Positions 8,307-17,474 of a DNA stretch of 50,493 nucleotides are shown here, one piece after another (the stretch's first letter is position 1; the number at the start of each line of letters is the position of its first letter). A model generated the notes under the pieces. The model searched no databases and had not been told where the DNA came from. It was given only the letters and a program-made list of their open reading frames with translations. The stretch is taken from assembly GCA_023664085.1 (NCBI GenBank), contig JAMPGE010000011.1:1-50493 (forward strand). Reading direction: 5' to 3'. This stretch comes from Muribaculum sp. (GTDB lineage Bacteria; Bacteroidota; Bacteroidia; Bacteroidales; Muribaculaceae). The position numbers and the translations under genes were made by a program.

Positions 8307-8645
8307 CTAACTTTGCAGTGTCAACCTCGCAGAGCTCGCCGAATACCTATAAAACGTAAGCATACGCCCCAGCTCATACATGGCAAAGAGTTCCTTGCCG
8401 GATTCAAACTGGTGTTCTTCAAGCAGTTTTTCAAAGGGAGCGAGAAAGTCGAGAAGCCGGATGTTGTTCTGAAGGTCATTCTCAGCCTTTGAAACGAACA
8501 TCTGGGCACGGGGATTCCACTTTGAAAAATTTGGATTTTTTAACACATTCACCACCTTATAGTGGCGAATCTGCGTCCCTTTGACGAGAGCGCAGAGGCA
8601 AAATTTGCCGTCTTTGTTAGTGAATTTTAACGAAATTCCGGACAT
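8307..8645 (-). pseudogene. N-terminal remnant of a tyrosine integrase
   Basis: From the ATG at 8643-8645 (MSGISLKFTNKDGK) the reading frame looks like the arm-type DNA-binding domain of Bacteroidetes tyrosine recombinases: a short beta-hairpin, a W-x(4)-Q-F segment (KWNPRAQMF), then a helix with ENDLQNNIRL. It stops after about 112 residues, where intact integrases of this type have roughly 400, so the core-binding and catalytic domains (R-H-R-Y) are missing. The last residues (RYSASSARLTLQS) do not look like integrase and are probably read through a deletion junction. It lies about 200 bp from the 3' end of tRNA-Gln, the usual place for an island integrase. Assignment rests on the arm-domain pattern only. 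Confidence 0.55.
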
Positions 8646-8800
8646 GTTGTTGAGATTTACGGTCCATTGGATTTCGATTATGGCCGGAACTGCACACATC
8701 TCATGTACAAAGGCCTGCCATCATGTGAGAAACAGGTTTGCATCTTCAAAACCCTGAAGGTCGAAATGTTTGTAAGCTACTGTGACTCACTCAAATGTAT

Positions 8801-8838
8801 AAAACAAAAGTGGAAGGTTGAATTTCCACTTTTGTTTT
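8801..8838 (-). terminator. Terminator of tRNA-Gln
   Basis: Perfect 15-bp arms (8801-8815 and 8824-8838) around an 8-nt loop, immediately 3' of the tRNA. The AAAAC/GTTTT ends give T-rich tracts on both strands, so it could work in either direction. Confidence 0.85.
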
Positions 8839-8840
8839 AG

Positions 8841-8911
8841 TTGCCTTGGAAGGATTCGAACCCTCACTAAAGGTGCCAGAAACCTGCGTGCTACCATTAC
8901 ACCACAAGGCA
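8841..8911 (-). tRNA. tRNA-Gln (anticodon CTG)
   Basis: On the minus strand the acceptor arms TGCCTTG and CAAGGCA pair perfectly, with discriminator A at 8841. The T arm is GAGGG-TTCGAAT-CCTTC with one G-T pair. The anticodon loop TTCTGGC gives CTG, which decodes CAG. CCA is not encoded. The 3' end faces the restriction island and the integrase remnant, as expected for an integration site; no duplicate of the 3' end was found inside the window. Confidence 0.93.
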
Positions 8912-8961
8912 GTATGTTTGGTAAGGGATTTTTTTCTTTTTGTTTTCCCTTTTTGACGATG

Positions 8962-8993
8962 CAAAATTAGTGTTTTTTATCGAACTGACCAAA
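8962..8993 (-). promoter_or_regulatory. Promoter of tRNA-Gln
   Basis: On the minus strand TTTG (8990-8993), 20 nt, then TAATTTTG (8962-8969) match the Bacteroidetes housekeeping promoter, about 50 nt upstream of the tRNA 5' end. Confidence 0.75.
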
Positions 8994-9141
8994 TTTTTTT
9001 GCCGATTTTTTTAATTTTTTTTGATAGGATTCGGTTGGTGGTTGATTTATAATGCGTTATGAATTCAACCTGTTTCTATTAAAATTACTACTACCCTACT
9101 CTTTTCGTTTGTGGAGGAGATGTGGTGCGGTCTTCGGTGTG

Positions 9142-10011
9142 CTACCAGTATGCGGGGGTGGGTGTCGAAGGCACTTCCTGTTCTATCCAGATGATTGAAG
9201 TTATGAAGAGCAAGGCTGCGGCGGTGCCCAGATAGAGGAGAATTTTGGTCCGGGATAGGTTGCCGATATTTGCCGGAGAGATTAAGGCTGCTATTGTGAA
9301 GCAGAGGTCGATTATGGAAGTTACGAATGTTAGGAAGAATATACCATCGTTTTCTTTGGAGATTATGCATGATAATAAAAACCAGGCAATGGATACGCAT
9401 AGGATAATCTGCCCGATCAGGTTCCAATTGATAGATTTTTGAAGGTGTGGCTTATGAGAGGATAGGATCTTTTGTCCGTGGGGTGTGATTGTTGGTTTAT
9501 AGTCAGTTTGGTTCTGACAAATGGGTTTGCGTGGAATCTGGGCCGGAGAAATGGATTTAGGCGGTTTTATATGTGGGGCCTTTGGATCTAAAGGTGGAGG
9601 CGTTTGGGTCTTGGCCCGGGATTTGGATTGTAAATGCAGAAGGTCTTGTATTTTTAGGATGTTTATAGGGTCGAGATTAAGCCACTGAGTGCGGCTGAGA
9701 TAGTAGTTTAGTTCGCGCGAAAGTTGGGTATCCGATAGTCGTACCGGTATGATGGTTTTCTTTTGTGCATGAGCGTTGTCAACTTCGTTGAGTACGTCTT
9801 CTGATTTTATGGAATTTTCGGTAATTATTACGAGAAATGTGTGGCATTCGTCGATACCGTCCATTATGGCACGGGCATATGGAGTGCCGTACGGTATGTT
9901 GCGTGGAGCGATCCAGCAGGAATGTCCGGTGGATTCGATCGCATCTACTATGGAGTCTGCGAGGTGTTTATCTTTTGATGAGAAGCTTATGAAGTAATCG
10001 TATTTAGCCAT
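9142..10011 (-). CDS. TIR-domain protein with C-terminal membrane segments
   Basis: A 289-residue protein. Residues 1-115 are a TIR domain: it begins YDYFISFSSKDK, has the box-2-like CWIAPRNI and the strand IIPVRL, and carries a glutamate (E76, in VLNEVDNA) where NADase TIR domains have their catalytic Glu. Residues about 130-185 are a Pro-rich linker. Residues about 195-275 contain three likely membrane helices (IILCVSIAWFLLSCII, FFLTFVTSIIDLCFTI, LLYLGTAAALLFITSIIWI). The start follows the RyR-domain gene by 47 bp on the same strand, so the two are probably one operon. Known bacterial TIR effectors hydrolyse NAD or make signalling nucleotides on phage infection. By analogy this may be the effector of a membrane-linked defence pair, but a regulatory role cannot be excluded. 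Confidence 0.88.
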   Translation of the reverse strand: MAKYDYFISFSSKDKHLADSIVDAIESTGHSCWIAPRNIPYGTPYARAIMDGIDECHTFLVIITENSIKSEDVLNEVDNAHAQKKTIIPVRLSDTQLSRELNYYLSRTQWLNLDPINILKIQDLLHLQSKSRAKTQTPPPLDPKAPHIKPPKSISPAQIPRKPICQNQTDYKPTITPHGQKILSSHKPHLQKSINWNLIGQIILCVSIAWFLLSCIISKENDGIFFLTFVTSIIDLCFTIAALISPANIGNLSRTKILLYLGTAAALLFITSIIWIEQEVPSTPTPAYW

Positions 10012-10058
10012 GTGCGGTATTTGTTTTAGTAGTATTTAAGACGCAGTTTCATGAAAAA

Positions 10059-12722
10059 TTATGAGTTGTGATCTAAAGAGGTGGCCGGTCTTTCGATATT
10101 TTTGCCGTGGCTTAGGATGCCGAGAGAAATGTCGACTACGTTGTAGTCGAAACTTCTGGTATACTCAACGAGATATTTCCAGTCAGTGAGGCTTGGGTGA
10201 ATTCTGCGGGTCTCGCTCTTAATATCTCCTTTTACGAATCCGAGGAGTTGGTGAGAGGCGTTCCAACGCAGATGCTCTGTCTGTGCGAGCACATCGAGAA
10301 TCTTTTGGATATCGGCTTTGATCGGTTTGCCGCAGGCGTCCGTGTAATCGGTCTTTTCGAGGACTCTGTGCATGGATTTCCAGTCTGTGTCGGAAATGCC
10401 GCAAGCCTTAAGAGCCTTGTCGGCAAGTATCTGCTTGGTGAAGCGATGGTAGGTGTTGGCCAGATCCTGCTGTTGGGTTCTTCTCACTTTCTGCACTCCG
10501 CAGTAGGTGGGATGGAATTTTTTTAGTTCGGGAGTGAGTTGCAGCCAATTTTTTTCATCCTTGTCCCATTCGTAGTATTTGGAATCTCCGGGAGCGGCAG
10601 CACGGTAATTTTTGTCGGCAGACATTGCGTAAATCTCTTTATACAGACGTGCGGTCTGCTTGATGGAGTCGTTGATGATTAAGTCGAATGTATAGGAGTC
10701 TTTTTCTTCACCGAAGATGTGTATGGGGAAAGATTCGCCTTTGGAGCGCGGGAAGCTTTGGTTGAGGCAGGATTCGAGATCGTTGGTTGCCGTCTGTGCC
10801 TTCCAAAGATTGTTGTAGTAGGTGGCAATGCTGGAGAAGTGGCCGTCATCGTCATTATGAATTCTCACCAGAATGCAAAGATCGGAGGCATTGCCGCGGG
10901 TACGGATAATTTTTTCTAGTATCTTTATGGCTGTCTGCATGTTCAGTTCATCGTTATCGGTGGCGAGCACCACATAATTCAAGCGGGCGCAAATCCGATT
11001 GAGCAATATGGTGAACTCTACGCTGTTGCAGTCGGTGTTGTGCAGGTTGATCAGGGCATTGTCTTTGTCCATACCTTCTATGAATGGCAATGAAATCGGA
11101 ATAGAGGGGGATGAGTCCAGAAAATCACCGGCTTTCGAAGCCATCTCTTTATCCACTACATCGATACGGAAATCGGATCTTAAGGGATTCTCTTCATCTG
11201 AACCGCTTTTCACAAAGGCGCCGAATTCATAAAGGAACTTTACGCATTCCAGACCAACTTCGCTGAATCCTACCACAAGGGCATTGAACTGAGAGGAAAC
11301 GGAAGCGTCTTTTTCCACAGTCACAAAATTGACCGGCATCAGTTGCGGGCAGGAAGAGAGAAGCGCCACGCTGTTGAGTGAGGAATCTACCAATTTGATG
11401 CGGCATGAATTGCTGGTGTCGCGATATTCCATCACCCTGTGAATGCTGTCTCTGCGGGCATGGCAATATAAGGTGATCCTGCTGACGTCGCTTAAGAAAC
11501 GGGATTTATCGAGCTTTATTTCTTCGGCTTTGGCGTAGGACATACGGGCGACATCCATCTCCAGAGAAGGCCGTGGGTTAATCCCCACCACTGTTGAAAT
11601 TTGACTCTCAATGGGATGCATATGATCTTGCTCTTGATTGCCAGGCGTGGGATTCAGAGTAGTGTCGTGATGGAGTATGGCTACATCATGGATGTTTTGG
11701 TGCTCATTGTCTGAGAGGAAAAGGAAATGAATTCTACCAGAGGTGTGTTGCGGAGAGAGAAGTTTCTTTAGGTTTTTGAGTTTCAAAATGCCGCCTAATA
11801 TGTCGGGAGATTTGGTCAGATGGTCGATTTCCACAACGTTGAGATTTACGTAAGTGTTTACGATCAGGCAGTGAAGGTTGTCCAATTGGTTAAGTTCAGC
11901 GTTTTTAAGAGAGAGAAAACCGAAAATACGGTTAAATCCGGTTATTCCCTCGGGGGTGTCGTCGGCATCATAGTTGGTTTTCACAACGATGATGCGATAG
12001 TTTTTGTTGCCAAGGGCTTTGTAGTGGCTGTGAATGCTCTGTGCGAGACGGATACTTTGAGGATTTACGCCCCAGAAAACATATGTTTCCTCTTTTGGAT
12101 TACGCTCCATAGTGGCGCGCCATACTTTGAATCTGGATTTAATATTGAAGCCGAAATGCTTTATGACAAAGAGAGTGCTTACGGCGGCCGCACTGGTATG
12201 GGCGAGCGAGAAAAATGCCATGAATAACCAGTTGTTGTAGCAGGAGGAATGAATCTCGCTGACATCGCTGCTTAGTACAAACATCCCGAAGGCGTGCACC
12301 ACAGCCATCGGTGCGTTTCCTATAAGGGAGGCAACGCTGCCGGTGCACATACCGACGTCATAAACCAACACGCCGAGAATCCAGGTTGTTATAAACCAGA
12401 ATTTGAGGTGGATGCGGTCCAATATCCGGTATTTTTTGTCCAGACTTTTGTAGGCCAACAGGATTGTGCCCACCACTATAATAGTGGCGAGTGTCGATAT
12501 TGAGCTGTAAAAGAACAATGAGAAAATCGGATTCAGAGAATCTTCATTCGGCAGGATATGGTTTTGCAGATTGTTGGAGAGATCGGAAATGTTGTCGCTC
12601 TCCACTCTGCAGAGCAATCCGAAATTGTGAGAAATGTTTGGAATAAATGTAATGATATTGTGTATCAAATGCATAAGCAAGACTTTAATAAAATGGAGCC
12701 GGACATTGCCCAAATAAGACAT
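10059..12722 (-). CDS. Membrane protein with Rossmann/TrkA-N-like and RyR-like domains
   Basis: An 887-residue protein. The N-terminal quarter has about four membrane helices (for example IFSLFFYSSISTLATIIVVG, FWFITTWILGVLVYDVGM, WLFMAFFSLAHTSAAAVSTL). Two Rossmann-like segments follow: YVFWGVNPQSIRLAQSI near residue 210-225, and FNALVVGFSEVGLECVKFL near 480, the latter resembling TrkA-N/RCK nucleotide-binding domains of potassium channels. The C-terminal 80 residues match the RyR-domain pattern: EHLRWNASHQLLGF, then HPSLTDWKYLVEYT and FDYNVVD. RyR domains occur in bacteria mostly in proteins proposed to sense or handle nucleotide signals in conflict systems. It precedes the TIR gene by 47 bp. 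An ion channel or sensor role gated by a nucleotide is a reasonable inference. The ATG at 12722 is used; a later ATG at 12674 is possible. Confidence 0.75.
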   Translation of the reverse strand: MSYLGNVRLHFIKVLLMHLIHNIITFIPNISHNFGLLCRVESDNISDLSNNLQNHILPNEDSLNPIFSLFFYSSISTLATIIVVGTILLAYKSLDKKYRILDRIHLKFWFITTWILGVLVYDVGMCTGSVASLIGNAPMAVVHAFGMFVLSSDVSEIHSSCYNNWLFMAFFSLAHTSAAAVSTLFVIKHFGFNIKSRFKVWRATMERNPKEETYVFWGVNPQSIRLAQSIHSHYKALGNKNYRIIVVKTNYDADDTPEGITGFNRIFGFLSLKNAELNQLDNLHCLIVNTYVNLNVVEIDHLTKSPDILGGILKLKNLKKLLSPQHTSGRIHFLFLSDNEHQNIHDVAILHHDTTLNPTPGNQEQDHMHPIESQISTVVGINPRPSLEMDVARMSYAKAEEIKLDKSRFLSDVSRITLYCHARRDSIHRVMEYRDTSNSCRIKLVDSSLNSVALLSSCPQLMPVNFVTVEKDASVSSQFNALVVGFSEVGLECVKFLYEFGAFVKSGSDEENPLRSDFRIDVVDKEMASKAGDFLDSSPSIPISLPFIEGMDKDNALINLHNTDCNSVEFTILLNRICARLNYVVLATDNDELNMQTAIKILEKIIRTRGNASDLCILVRIHNDDDGHFSSIATYYNNLWKAQTATNDLESCLNQSFPRSKGESFPIHIFGEEKDSYTFDLIINDSIKQTARLYKEIYAMSADKNYRAAAPGDSKYYEWDKDEKNWLQLTPELKKFHPTYCGVQKVRRTQQQDLANTYHRFTKQILADKALKACGISDTDWKSMHRVLEKTDYTDACGKPIKADIQKILDVLAQTEHLRWNASHQLLGFVKGDIKSETRRIHPSLTDWKYLVEYTRSFDYNVVDISLGILSHGKNIERPATSLDHNS

Positions 12723-12762
12723 AAAACGGTGAAACCGGACTCAGAGTAGATATATTGAAATG

Positions 12763-12770
12763 CAAATATA
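12763..12770 (-). promoter_or_regulatory. Probable -7 box of the RyR-TIR operon
   Basis: On the minus strand TATATTTG (12763-12770) is followed about 40 nt later by the start codon. No -33 TTTG at ideal spacing is seen; the nearest lies 27 nt further upstream, so this promoter is weaker or differently regulated. Confidence 0.5.
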
Positions 12771-12866
12771 CAAAAAAATATTGGAATTGCTAGGAGTCAA
12801 ACAATTTACTTTTATAGCGTGTTAAAAATATATGAGTTAAATAACTTCAGTACAAAAAAGAAGAAA

Positions 12867-13784
12867 ATGAAAAAATTAGGTCCTTTTCTATGGGGTAATC
12901 TATGCATACTTATAGCCACCATATTCTGGGGGCTAAACGTACCCATCACTAAGATTTTGATTCCGGAATGGATGACGGGCGACGGTATTTCGGCCGTTCG
13001 AATTGTGGGAGGATGCATTCTGTTTTGGCTTGTCTCGGTATTTCTCACTTCAAAAAAAATAGATAAGTCCGACTGGCTGAGAATCATTCTTGGAGGCACT
13101 GTAGGTCTCTTTGGTTTCATTTATCTGTTTGTAAACTCCCTTCGCTACGGCAATCCAATCGATATCTCCATCATAATGACCATACCGCCCATGTTTGTGA
13201 TTCTGATAGGAGTAATCTTCCTTCGTCAGCGGCCGTCATGGATAGAATACGCCGGAGTTGTAGTGTCGTTTGTGGGCGCCTTCATTGTGATAGCTGATGG
13301 AAACAGCGGCAAAGCCGGCAGCGATAATATGCTCGGTGACCTTATGGCATTGGCTTCCACTCTATGCTATGCGTTCTATCTGGTGATACTGCAGAAGCCT
13401 ACTGCCAAATACAAACCTGTGAATCTGCTGCGTTGGGTGTTTTTGTTTGCGGCCATTCCTGGCCTTTTCCTCATTCCGAGTCTGGCCTCTGATCCAATAG
13501 TGCATACTGCGAAGGTGGTACCTTGGCTTGAGATAGGATTTATATTGCTGTGCCCCACGTTTATTGCATATTTTCTGGTGCAGCCTGCGATAAAGAGTAT
13601 AGGAAGCGAACTTGTATCGCTCTATCAATATCTGCTGCCCGTGTTTGCCACAATCGCTTCCGTGATGTTAGGTATTGACAAACTGCGGACTATGCAGGTG
13701 GTAGCCATGGGAATCATAATAATAGGCATGGTGCTGACCAATATAGGCAAGAAGCGCCGCAAGCAGATATCGGAAAAAAGCTGA
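12867..13784 (+). CDS. EamA/DMT-family transporter
   Basis: A 305-residue integral membrane protein of the drug/metabolite transporter superfamily, which exports small metabolites or amino acids. I chose the ATG at 12867 (MKKLGPFLWGNL); upstream codons are AT-rich and non-family. There are two repeated halves of about five helices each. The first EamA repeat opens with LCILIATIFWGLNVPITKIL, the second with LMALASTLCYAFYLVI and ends in VVAMGIIIIGMVLTNI. The Phe-Trp-Gly pattern near the first helix is typical of EamA. A basic tail (KKRRKQISEKS) closes the protein on the inside. It stands alone between the divergent RyR-TIR operon and the GH35 gene. The substrate cannot be told from sequence. 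Confidence 0.92.
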   Translation: MKKLGPFLWGNLCILIATIFWGLNVPITKILIPEWMTGDGISAVRIVGGCILFWLVSVFLTSKKIDKSDWLRIILGGTVGLFGFIYLFVNSLRYGNPIDISIIMTIPPMFVILIGVIFLRQRPSWIEYAGVVVSFVGAFIVIADGNSGKAGSDNMLGDLMALASTLCYAFYLVILQKPTAKYKPVNLLRWVFLFAAIPGLFLIPSLASDPIVHTAKVVPWLEIGFILLCPTFIAYFLVQPAIKSIGSELVSLYQYLLPVFATIASVMLGIDKLRTMQVVAMGIIIIGMVLTNIGKKRRKQISEKS

Positions 13785-13821
13785 ATGAGAAGTGGGCTGC
13801 GACGGGAATCGAATATTTTAT

Positions 13822-13829
13822 TAAATTTG
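13822..13829 (+). promoter_or_regulatory. -7 box of the GH35 gene
   Basis: TAAATTTG lies 19 nt before the ATG at 13849, leaving only a short leader. No good -33 TTTG is present. Confidence 0.5.
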
Positions 13830-13848
13830 TGAAAAATTTTTATTGAAG

Positions 13849-16182
13849 ATGTCACGACTCCTGAAATTGATTCTTACGGGTATTTTCTTGTTTGGAACCA
13901 CTACCACCGCTGCAGTCTTGGCGGCCGATAATAAACCGTCGGCATTCACTGCCGGCAAAGGGAAATTCCTGCTTGATGGCGAGCCCTTCGTAGTCAAGGC
14001 TGCCGAACTCCATTATCCACGTATCCCCCGACCCTATTGGGACCATCGTATAAAGATGTGTAAAGCTTTAGGAATGAATACTATTTGCCTTTACGTGTTT
14101 TGGAATTTTCATGAGCAGCAGCCAGATAAGTTTGATTTTGAAGGGGAAAAATCACTGTCGGATTTTATTGACTTGTGCGCTGCCAACGATATGAAAGTGA
14201 TATTGCGTCCCGGACCATATGTTTGTGCAGAGTGGGAAATGGGAGGACTGCCTTGGTGGCTGCTGAAAAAGAAAGATATCAGGCTGCGCGAATCGGACCC
14301 GTGGTTTCTTGAGAGAGTTGATAAATTTCAGAAAGCCGTGGCAAAGGAGGTAAAAGGAAAGACAATAGCCGAAGGGGGTCCCATAATAATGATTCAGGTG
14401 GAAAACGAATACGGATCCTACGGCACCGATAAGGAATACGTAGCCGCCATTCGCGATATGCTCCGGGAGAATTTTGGCGAGGACGTGACGATGTTTCAAT
14501 GCGATTGGAGTTCGAACTTTCTTAACAACGGACTCGACGATTTAATCTGGACCCTCAATTTCGGCACGGGCGCCAACATCGGTGAGCAGTTTTTGCCACT
14601 GAAGCAGAAGCGTCCGGATTCCCCGTTGATGTGTTCGGAATATTGGAGCGGCTGGTTTGACAAATGGGGTGCAAATCATGAGACCCGTCCGGCAGAAGAA
14701 ATGGTAGAAGGCATCCGCGAGATGCTCGACAATGATATATCGTTCAGTCTCTACATGACTCACGGAGGCACAAACTGGGGGCACTGGGCGGGAGCCAACT
14801 CGCCGGGATATGCGCCGGACGTGACTTCATACGACTATGATGCACCCATCAACGAACAAGGGCGCGCCACACCCAAATACCACGCCTTGCGCAATGCTAT
14901 GGCTTCTTATTCTCAGCGGGAATTGCCCGACGTGCCGCACCCTGTACCTACCATGGCGATACCATGCTTTGAACTTGGCGAGGTGGCTCCCCTCTTCGCT
15001 AACCTCCCTGAGGGTAAGAAAGTGTATGACATCAAGACAATGGAAGAAATGGATCAGGGCTTCGGGAGCATTCTTTACCGCACTGTGCTGCCGAAGACGT
15101 CGGCGCCGTCAACGCTTACCGTCAACGACCCCCACGATTATGCTCAGATCTTTGTGGATGGAAAATACGTGGGCAAACTCGACAGACGTCTTTCAGAAAA
15201 GACTCTGACTATCCCTGCCACGGAAGAAGGCGCCGTGCTCGATATCCTTGTGGAAGCCATGGGGCGCATCAACTTCGGCCGTGCAATAAAGGATTTCAAA
15301 GGAATCACGGATAACGTGATCCTTACCGAGGGCAAGACGGGCAAAGCAATCGAACACGACCTTAAGAATTGGGAGATCTTCAACCTTCCCGATTGCAAAG
15401 AATTCTACGACTCATTGGTGTTCGAACCGGTATGTGCGGGAAAAAAGCCGACAGGCCTATATCGCGGTACATTCAATCTCACCGAAACAGCCGATACATA
15501 TCTAAACATGGAGACGTGGGGTAAAGGCCTGGTCTACGTCAACGGACACGGCTTGGGACGATTTTGGGAAATCGGACCCCAGCAGACGCTTTACTTACCC
15601 GGATGCTGGCTAAGGGAAGGAGAGAATGAAATAATGGTATTCGATATTGCAGGACCTAAGGAAGCAGTGGTCTGCGGCCTTGAAACGCCTGTGATGGATA
15701 AATTGAACCTTGAGACGGCAGCACAACGGTCCCATCGTGTTGACAAACCGGAATTCGATGCGTCGAATATGGTGGCGCAGGGAACTTTTCGGAAAGGCAA
15801 CGGCTGGCAGACAGTGAAATTCAAAGAACCGGGGAAAGGGCGATACCTATGTGTGGAGATGCTCAGTTCCATTTCCGGAGAGACCGTTGCGGCAATAGCC
15901 GAACTGTATGTCACCGACGAGCATGGACGGCGTTTGCCACGCGAAGACTGGAAAGTGGTGTATGTAGACTCCGAAGATGCATCCTCCGGTAACCATACTG
16001 CCGACAAGGCCTACGATTTGCAGGAGTCTACTTACTGGGCTTCGGAGCCATCGCTGTCCTTCCCCCATACCCTTGTCATAGATCTTGGGAAGGAGACGAA
16101 AGTGGGCGGTATCGAGTATCTTCCACGTATGGAATCAAACGTGCCGGGAGCAATAGGTGATTACCAAATATATATCCGATAA
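13849..16182 (+). CDS. GH35 beta-galactosidase, exported
   Basis: A 777-residue glycoside hydrolase releasing terminal beta-galactose from host or dietary glycans. An upstream in-frame TTG is possible, but the ATG at 13849 gives a normal signal peptide (hydrophobic LILTGIFLFGTTTTAAVLAA, likely cut after AAVLA). The GH35 catalytic pair is in place: acid/base E187 in QVENEYGSYG and nucleophile E264 in CSEYWSGWF. The conserved GPYVCAEWEMGGLPWWL loop is also present. Middle residues about 360-590 are beta-sandwich domains, including a segment ending LGRFWEIGPQQTLYLP. The C-terminal 130 residues (from YLCVEMLSS to the end) look like an F5/8-type C carbohydrate-binding module. The protein is probably periplasmic or surface-bound. 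It stands alone and not in a polysaccharide utilisation locus, since no SusC/SusD pair is nearby. It converges on the next gene with a 17-bp gap. Confidence 0.95.
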   Translation: MSRLLKLILTGIFLFGTTTTAAVLAADNKPSAFTAGKGKFLLDGEPFVVKAAELHYPRIPRPYWDHRIKMCKALGMNTICLYVFWNFHEQQPDKFDFEGEKSLSDFIDLCAANDMKVILRPGPYVCAEWEMGGLPWWLLKKKDIRLRESDPWFLERVDKFQKAVAKEVKGKTIAEGGPIIMIQVENEYGSYGTDKEYVAAIRDMLRENFGEDVTMFQCDWSSNFLNNGLDDLIWTLNFGTGANIGEQFLPLKQKRPDSPLMCSEYWSGWFDKWGANHETRPAEEMVEGIREMLDNDISFSLYMTHGGTNWGHWAGANSPGYAPDVTSYDYDAPINEQGRATPKYHALRNAMASYSQRELPDVPHPVPTMAIPCFELGEVAPLFANLPEGKKVYDIKTMEEMDQGFGSILYRTVLPKTSAPSTLTVNDPHDYAQIFVDGKYVGKLDRRLSEKTLTIPATEEGAVLDILVEAMGRINFGRAIKDFKGITDNVILTEGKTGKAIEHDLKNWEIFNLPDCKEFYDSLVFEPVCAGKKPTGLYRGTFNLTETADTYLNMETWGKGLVYVNGHGLGRFWEIGPQQTLYLPGCWLREGENEIMVFDIAGPKEAVVCGLETPVMDKLNLETAAQRSHRVDKPEFDASNMVAQGTFRKGNGWQTVKFKEPGKGRYLCVEMLSSISGETVAAIAELYVTDEHGRRLPREDWKVVYVDSEDASSGNHTADKAYDLQESTYWASEPSLSFPHTLVIDLGKETKVGGIEYLPRMESNVPGAIGDYQIYIR

Positions 16183-16199
16183 TCAATTTTTTGACAAAA

Positions 16200-17270
16200 T
16201 TATTTGGCGGTTGAAGGTATCCGGAGCACGTATTGCTTATAGTATGCGATCATGAGGGCCGTGACAGGCAGAGCGATGATCATACCGATGATGCCCAGAA
16301 GACTACCCCATATGGAAAGTGATAGAAGAATCATGGCAGGATTCAGCCCCAAGGATTTCCCCATGATTTTTGGTGTGAGCAGGTAGTCGCAGATGCATTG
16401 GCTTACGACGTAAACCAGTATGCATTTCCCTAATTCTGACCAGAATCCGGCAGCTCCGGTAAGAGAATCGAGGTAGCAAAGAATAGCCACGGGGATGAGT
16501 GTGACATACTGTACGTAGGGGATCATATACAGAATGCCGGTTAGCAACCCCATGATAATGGCGAGCGGAAGCCCTGCAATTGAGAATCCGACGCTGTAAA
16601 ATACGGCTGCGCATAGTGCGATAAGGGCTTGCGAACGAAAATAACGTGACATATTGGTCTTGATATCATCAAGTACGGGATATACGCGCTCGCGATAGCG
16701 CGGAGGTACTACTTTGCGGAATCCTCTCATAATATTTCGGTAATCCATCATAATGAAGATAACGTAAATAAACGTAAGCAACCACTCGATGGTACGCATT
16801 AGGATATCTACAGTGGCGGAGAGCACGGAAGTGCCTTTGGAGAAAATCTCGGAAAGATATTTGGGGTCAAGATACTGACGCAGATTGTCGATGTTGAAGT
16901 GGGCGTCAATATACTCCTGTATATCCGGGGGAAGCAGCGGCGTGGAGCGCCCGGAGGATTCTTTTATCATTTTGTCGAGTTGGTCGAGTTCGTTTGTAGC
17001 CAAAGGAATTATGATCCAGGCCAAAGCTCCTGCCACAATCACGGTCTCCAGCAGAGTAAGCAACACGGGGATGGTGCGCCGTCTGAAATGAAGATTCTTT
17101 TGCTGGCATTCCACTATCGGCTCGAGCACATATGCCAACAGACACGCCACGCAGAAAGGAAGCAACACGTTTTTGAGATAATTCACAAGCCAAACAAGCA
17201 CCAGAGTGGCAGAGATTGCCACAATGGCGCGTATCACACGGTCGAAGGTAATGGTATTGAGTCTGGTCAT
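16200..17270 (-). CDS. AI-2E family transporter (PerM/YdiK-like)
   Basis: A 356-residue membrane protein of the UPF0118/AI-2E family, which includes permeases with reported roles in autoinducer export or ion/proton antiport. It has two helices near the N-terminus (VIRAIVAISATLVLVWLV, NVLLPFCVACLLAYVLEPIV), a long middle soluble segment (residues about 95-150), and a C-terminal membrane block with the family signature GLLTGILYMIPYVQY, followed by PKIMGKSLGLNPAMILLS and LLGIIGMIIALPVTALM. Length and pattern fit the family well. It is monocistronic and lies back to back with the dapF region. The true substrate is unknown. Confidence 0.92.
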   Translation of the reverse strand: MTRLNTITFDRVIRAIVAISATLVLVWLVNYLKNVLLPFCVACLLAYVLEPIVECQQKNLHFRRRTIPVLLTLLETVIVAGALAWIIIPLATNELDQLDKMIKESSGRSTPLLPPDIQEYIDAHFNIDNLRQYLDPKYLSEIFSKGTSVLSATVDILMRTIEWLLTFIYVIFIMMDYRNIMRGFRKVVPPRYRERVYPVLDDIKTNMSRYFRSQALIALCAAVFYSVGFSIAGLPLAIIMGLLTGILYMIPYVQYVTLIPVAILCYLDSLTGAAGFWSELGKCILVYVVSQCICDYLLTPKIMGKSLGLNPAMILLSLSIWGSLLGIIGMIIALPVTALMIAYYKQYVLRIPSTAK

Positions 17271-17474
17271 AGCTGGAATTCTTATATACTCAACGAATCT
17301 GACATAATATTGGTTGACGGTACGGGTAATAAAGGTTCGGAATATGCAACAGAAACGTGGGGAGATGCAACAATTTTTCTGAAACAGTTGTTAAAGTTGC
17401 AAAAAAATAATTAAATTTGCATTTTTAAAAGAAATGTAAAGGTAAATCTTCGTTCGGAAGAAATTTGATTGAAA
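17271..17474. other. Intergenic region between the AI-2E gene and the dapF repeat
   Basis: About 200 bp without a convincing gene. It contains a TAAATTTG (17413-17420) that could act as a rightward -7 box, and otherwise AT-rich sequence. No tRNA or RNA fold was recognised. Confidence 0.4.

Noticed and set aside
8308..8315. Rightward promoter-like TAACTTTG inside the integrase remnant
   Set aside because: No -33 element at proper spacing and no plus-strand gene follows.
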